Assembly (NCBI GenBank): GCA_964569865.1
Contig: CAZMVQ010000101.1
Location: forward strand, 1 to 6,812
Origin: DROE01 sp964569865
GTDB taxonomy: Bacteria > Pseudomonadota > Alphaproteobacteria > Rhizobiales > Devosiaceae
Reading direction: 5' to 3'
DNA: 6,812 bases
The notes below the pieces were generated by a model that was given only the letters and a program-made list of their open reading frames with translations, did no database searches and had not been told where the DNA came from. This document shows, one piece after another, positions 5,321 to 6,812 of this stretch. The translations under genes and the position numbers were made by a program. Each line of letters starts with the position of its first letter. Position 1 is the stretch's first letter.

Positions 5321-6697
5321 CTAGAAATAGTCGATACTGACCCTGAACATCTGCTCAACCTGTCTGACTTTTGCAGCGAGCGCAAAAACAATCACCAGAT
5401 CACCAGATTCCACCCGCGTATCACCGGTGGGCATAATAACCTTGCCACCCCGAATAATCGAGCCGATGCGCACCCCGTCTCCAAAATTCAACTCTCTTAA
5501 GGGCTTGCCCACCAGAGTGGATGTTTCAAGAGCCTCGGCCTCCAGCAATTCTGCCACCCCGTTAAACAAAGAATATACACCGCGAATTCGTCCGCGCCGC
5601 ACATGACGCAATATTTTAGAAACCGTGATCGAGCGCGGATTTATAAATGCATCCACACCAAGCCGATGGGCAAAGCGGGAATAATGGGCCTGATTAACCA
5701 GAGCAAAATTTGCCTTGCAGCCAAGTTCGCTGGATAAAACAGAAGCCAAAATATTGGTTTCGTCATCATTGGTCAGACCCAAAAACATGTCCGCGTCAGA
5801 AATATCCACCTCCCGAAGAATCTCCTCGTTAAGTGCATCGCCAAAAACAACAATGGATTCTTTGATGGTTTCTGCCGCGATTTGAGCGATTTTTCGATTG
5901 TTTTCAATCAACCGCACGCTGACCTTTCGCTCCCCCTGCTCTAATCGCGTGGCCACATATCTGCCCACATTGCCACCGCCAGCAATTACAACTCGACTTG
6001 GCGAAGGCTCCTCACGGCCAAATAGCGCCAAAACCCGCGCCACCTGATCTCTGGCAACAGCAACCACCGCATGATCCCCCACATGCAGCGCCTCTCCGGA
6101 TCCAATGGCAATTATTTCACCGCTCCTCTGCACACCAATAACCGTGGCCTGCAAATTGGGAAAAAGGTCGGTCAGATGTTTTAACGGGGTATCAACCACC
6201 GCACAATCTTCAGATATTTCAATGACCAGCACCACAACTTCATTATCTTCAAAACTGATAATTTCATCGGCACCGGGAAACTCCATTCTTTCAAGAATAA
6301 GCTGGCCCACCTCGACTTCGGGCGAAATAATAACATCAATCGGTAAGTGATCGCGAGCAAACAGGTTTTGCCATTCCGGATTGAGATAAGTCTGAGCACG
6401 AATCCGGGCAATGCGGGTTGGCACCTCAAAAATTGAATGGGCAACCTGACAGGCCGTCATATTGACCTCATCAACCTGAGTAACCGCTATCAGCATATCC
6501 GCATCTCGCGCTCCGGCCTGAGCCAGCACATCCGGGTGCGATCCATGCCCGTGCACACCGCGCGCGTCCAGCGTGTCACGCACCCGCTGCACCAGATCGC
6601 TATTGCTGTCGATCACGGTGACTTCATTGCCCTCCTGAGAGAGCTTTTCTGCGATGCCGTAGCCCACCTGCCCCGCACCAGAGATTATTACCCGCAT
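5321..6697 (-). CDS. trkA: Trk system potassium uptake regulatory subunit TrkA
   Basis: TrkA is the cytoplasmic nucleotide-binding ring that gates TrkH in response to NAD(H) or ATP/ADP. The 458 residues equal the length of E. coli TrkA and form two tandem RCK units. Unit 1 has a Rossmann fold with GAGQVG (7-12) and acidic D30 after the second strand (VTVID), followed by an RCK_C domain (about 142-225). Unit 2 has GGGNVG (240-245) and E265 (VRLIE), with a second RCK_C domain (about 375-455). Both nucleotide sites look intact. The ATG is preceded by a weak ACGGAAAA ribosome binding site; the MRVIISGAGQVG start matches the family N-terminus exactly, so the start is secure. It is first in the run trkA-trkH-hfq-hflX. 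In many alphaproteobacteria ntrX lies directly upstream, but it is not visible here. Confidence 0.97.
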   Translation of the reverse strand: MRVIISGAGQVGYGIAEKLSQEGNEVTVIDSNSDLVQRVRDTLDARGVHGHGSHPDVLAQAGARDADMLIAVTQVDEVNMTACQVAHSIFEVPTRIARIRAQTYLNPEWQNLFARDHLPIDVIISPEVEVGQLILERMEFPGADEIISFEDNEVVVLVIEISEDCAVVDTPLKHLTDLFPNLQATVIGVQRSGEIIAIGSGEALHVGDHAVVAVARDQVARVLALFGREEPSPSRVVIAGGGNVGRYVATRLEQGERKVSVRLIENNRKIAQIAAETIKESIVVFGDALNEEILREVDISDADMFLGLTNDDETNILASVLSSELGCKANFALVNQAHYSRFAHRLGVDAFINPRSITVSKILRHVRRGRIRGVYSLFNGVAELLEAEALETSTLVGKPLRELNFGDGVRIGSIIRGGKVIMPTGDTRVESGDLVIVFALAAKVRQVEQMFRVSIDYF

Positions 6698-6812
6698 GAT
6701 TTTTTCCGTTTATCCCCAAAAGGCATTCATCACATTAATATTTGTTAGCATGGACACAAGCCCTAAGCCACAACCTTTGAACCTTCATCAACTTAGGGTC
6801 AGGACCTATTAA
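6698..6812. other. Region upstream of trkA with overlapping inverted repeats, no gene
   Basis: No gene is recognised in these 115 bp. CCCTAAG (6761-6767) and CTTAGGG (6792-6798) form a perfect 7-bp inverted repeat with a 24-bp spacer. GGTC-AG-GACC (6797-6806) is a second, overlapping dyad. Neither strand shows a T-run after the stem, so a standard terminator is unlikely. On the minus strand one frame stays open from the window edge to about 6735, but its translation does not resemble an NtrX C-terminus. No convincing trkA promoter is seen. Confidence 0.45.
6761..6806. repeat. Inverted repeats at the right edge of the window
   Basis: The 7-bp arms CCCTAAG and CTTAGGG enclose 24 bp that include AACCTT twice in direct orientation (6772-6777 and 6780-6785). 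The right arm runs into GGTCAGGACC. The pattern could be an operator, a small dispersed repeat or one end of a larger element beyond the edge; the sequence does not decide. Confidence 0.5.

Noticed and set aside
5176..5391. A 71-codon minus-strand frame in the trkA-trkH gap
   Set aside because: It begins inside trkA in another frame, lacks motifs, and its composition follows the local AT-rich DNA.
6437..6748. A 103-codon plus-strand open frame at the right end
   Set aside because: Antisense to the conserved N-terminus of TrkA, with no motif of its own.

Overview
The window looks like ordinary chromosomal DNA from an alphaproteobacterium of moderate-to-low GC content (high 40s percent in the genes, lower between them, judged by eye). 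The evidence is protein similarity recalled from memory. The Hfq protein reads very like rhizobial Hfq, with its RKQKI...LTIFLVNG, FDNF, LLRRD and STIMPG blocks. The neighbourhood trkA - trkH - hfq - hflX facing mazG is one I associate with alphaproteobacteria, where it usually follows ntrY-ntrX. I cannot resolve order or genus.

Layout. Bases 1-773 hold the 3' part of a plus-strand metallo-beta-lactamase-fold hydrolase whose true start lies left of the window. Bases 774-1021 are AT-rich, with a possible promoter and short repeats, and lead into plus-strand mazG (ending at 1915). mazG converges on hflX, with only 8 bp between the stop codons and a perfect 19-bp tandem duplication spanning the junction. 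From the right edge, four minus-strand genes follow one another: trkA (6697-5321), a 150-bp gap, trkH (5170-3737), a 176-bp gap with a good hfq promoter and a leader hairpin, then hfq (3560-3315) and, 11 bp later, hflX (3303-1924). Bases 6698-6812 hold no recognisable gene but contain two overlapping inverted repeats.

How they work together. TrkA and TrkH are the regulatory ring and the membrane pore of one potassium uptake system. Hfq (RNA chaperone) and HflX (ribosome-associated GTPase) form a conserved hfq-hflX pair acting on RNA and translation. MazG is a housekeeping NTP pyrophosphohydrolase.

I found no mobile element, CRISPR array, tRNA, rRNA or evident undescribed system. The points most worth a second look are the 19-bp duplication that supplies mazG's stop codon, the His-to-Ser change in Hfq's normally invariant YKHAIS motif, several short in-phase tandem duplications near gene ends, and the hfq leader hairpin.
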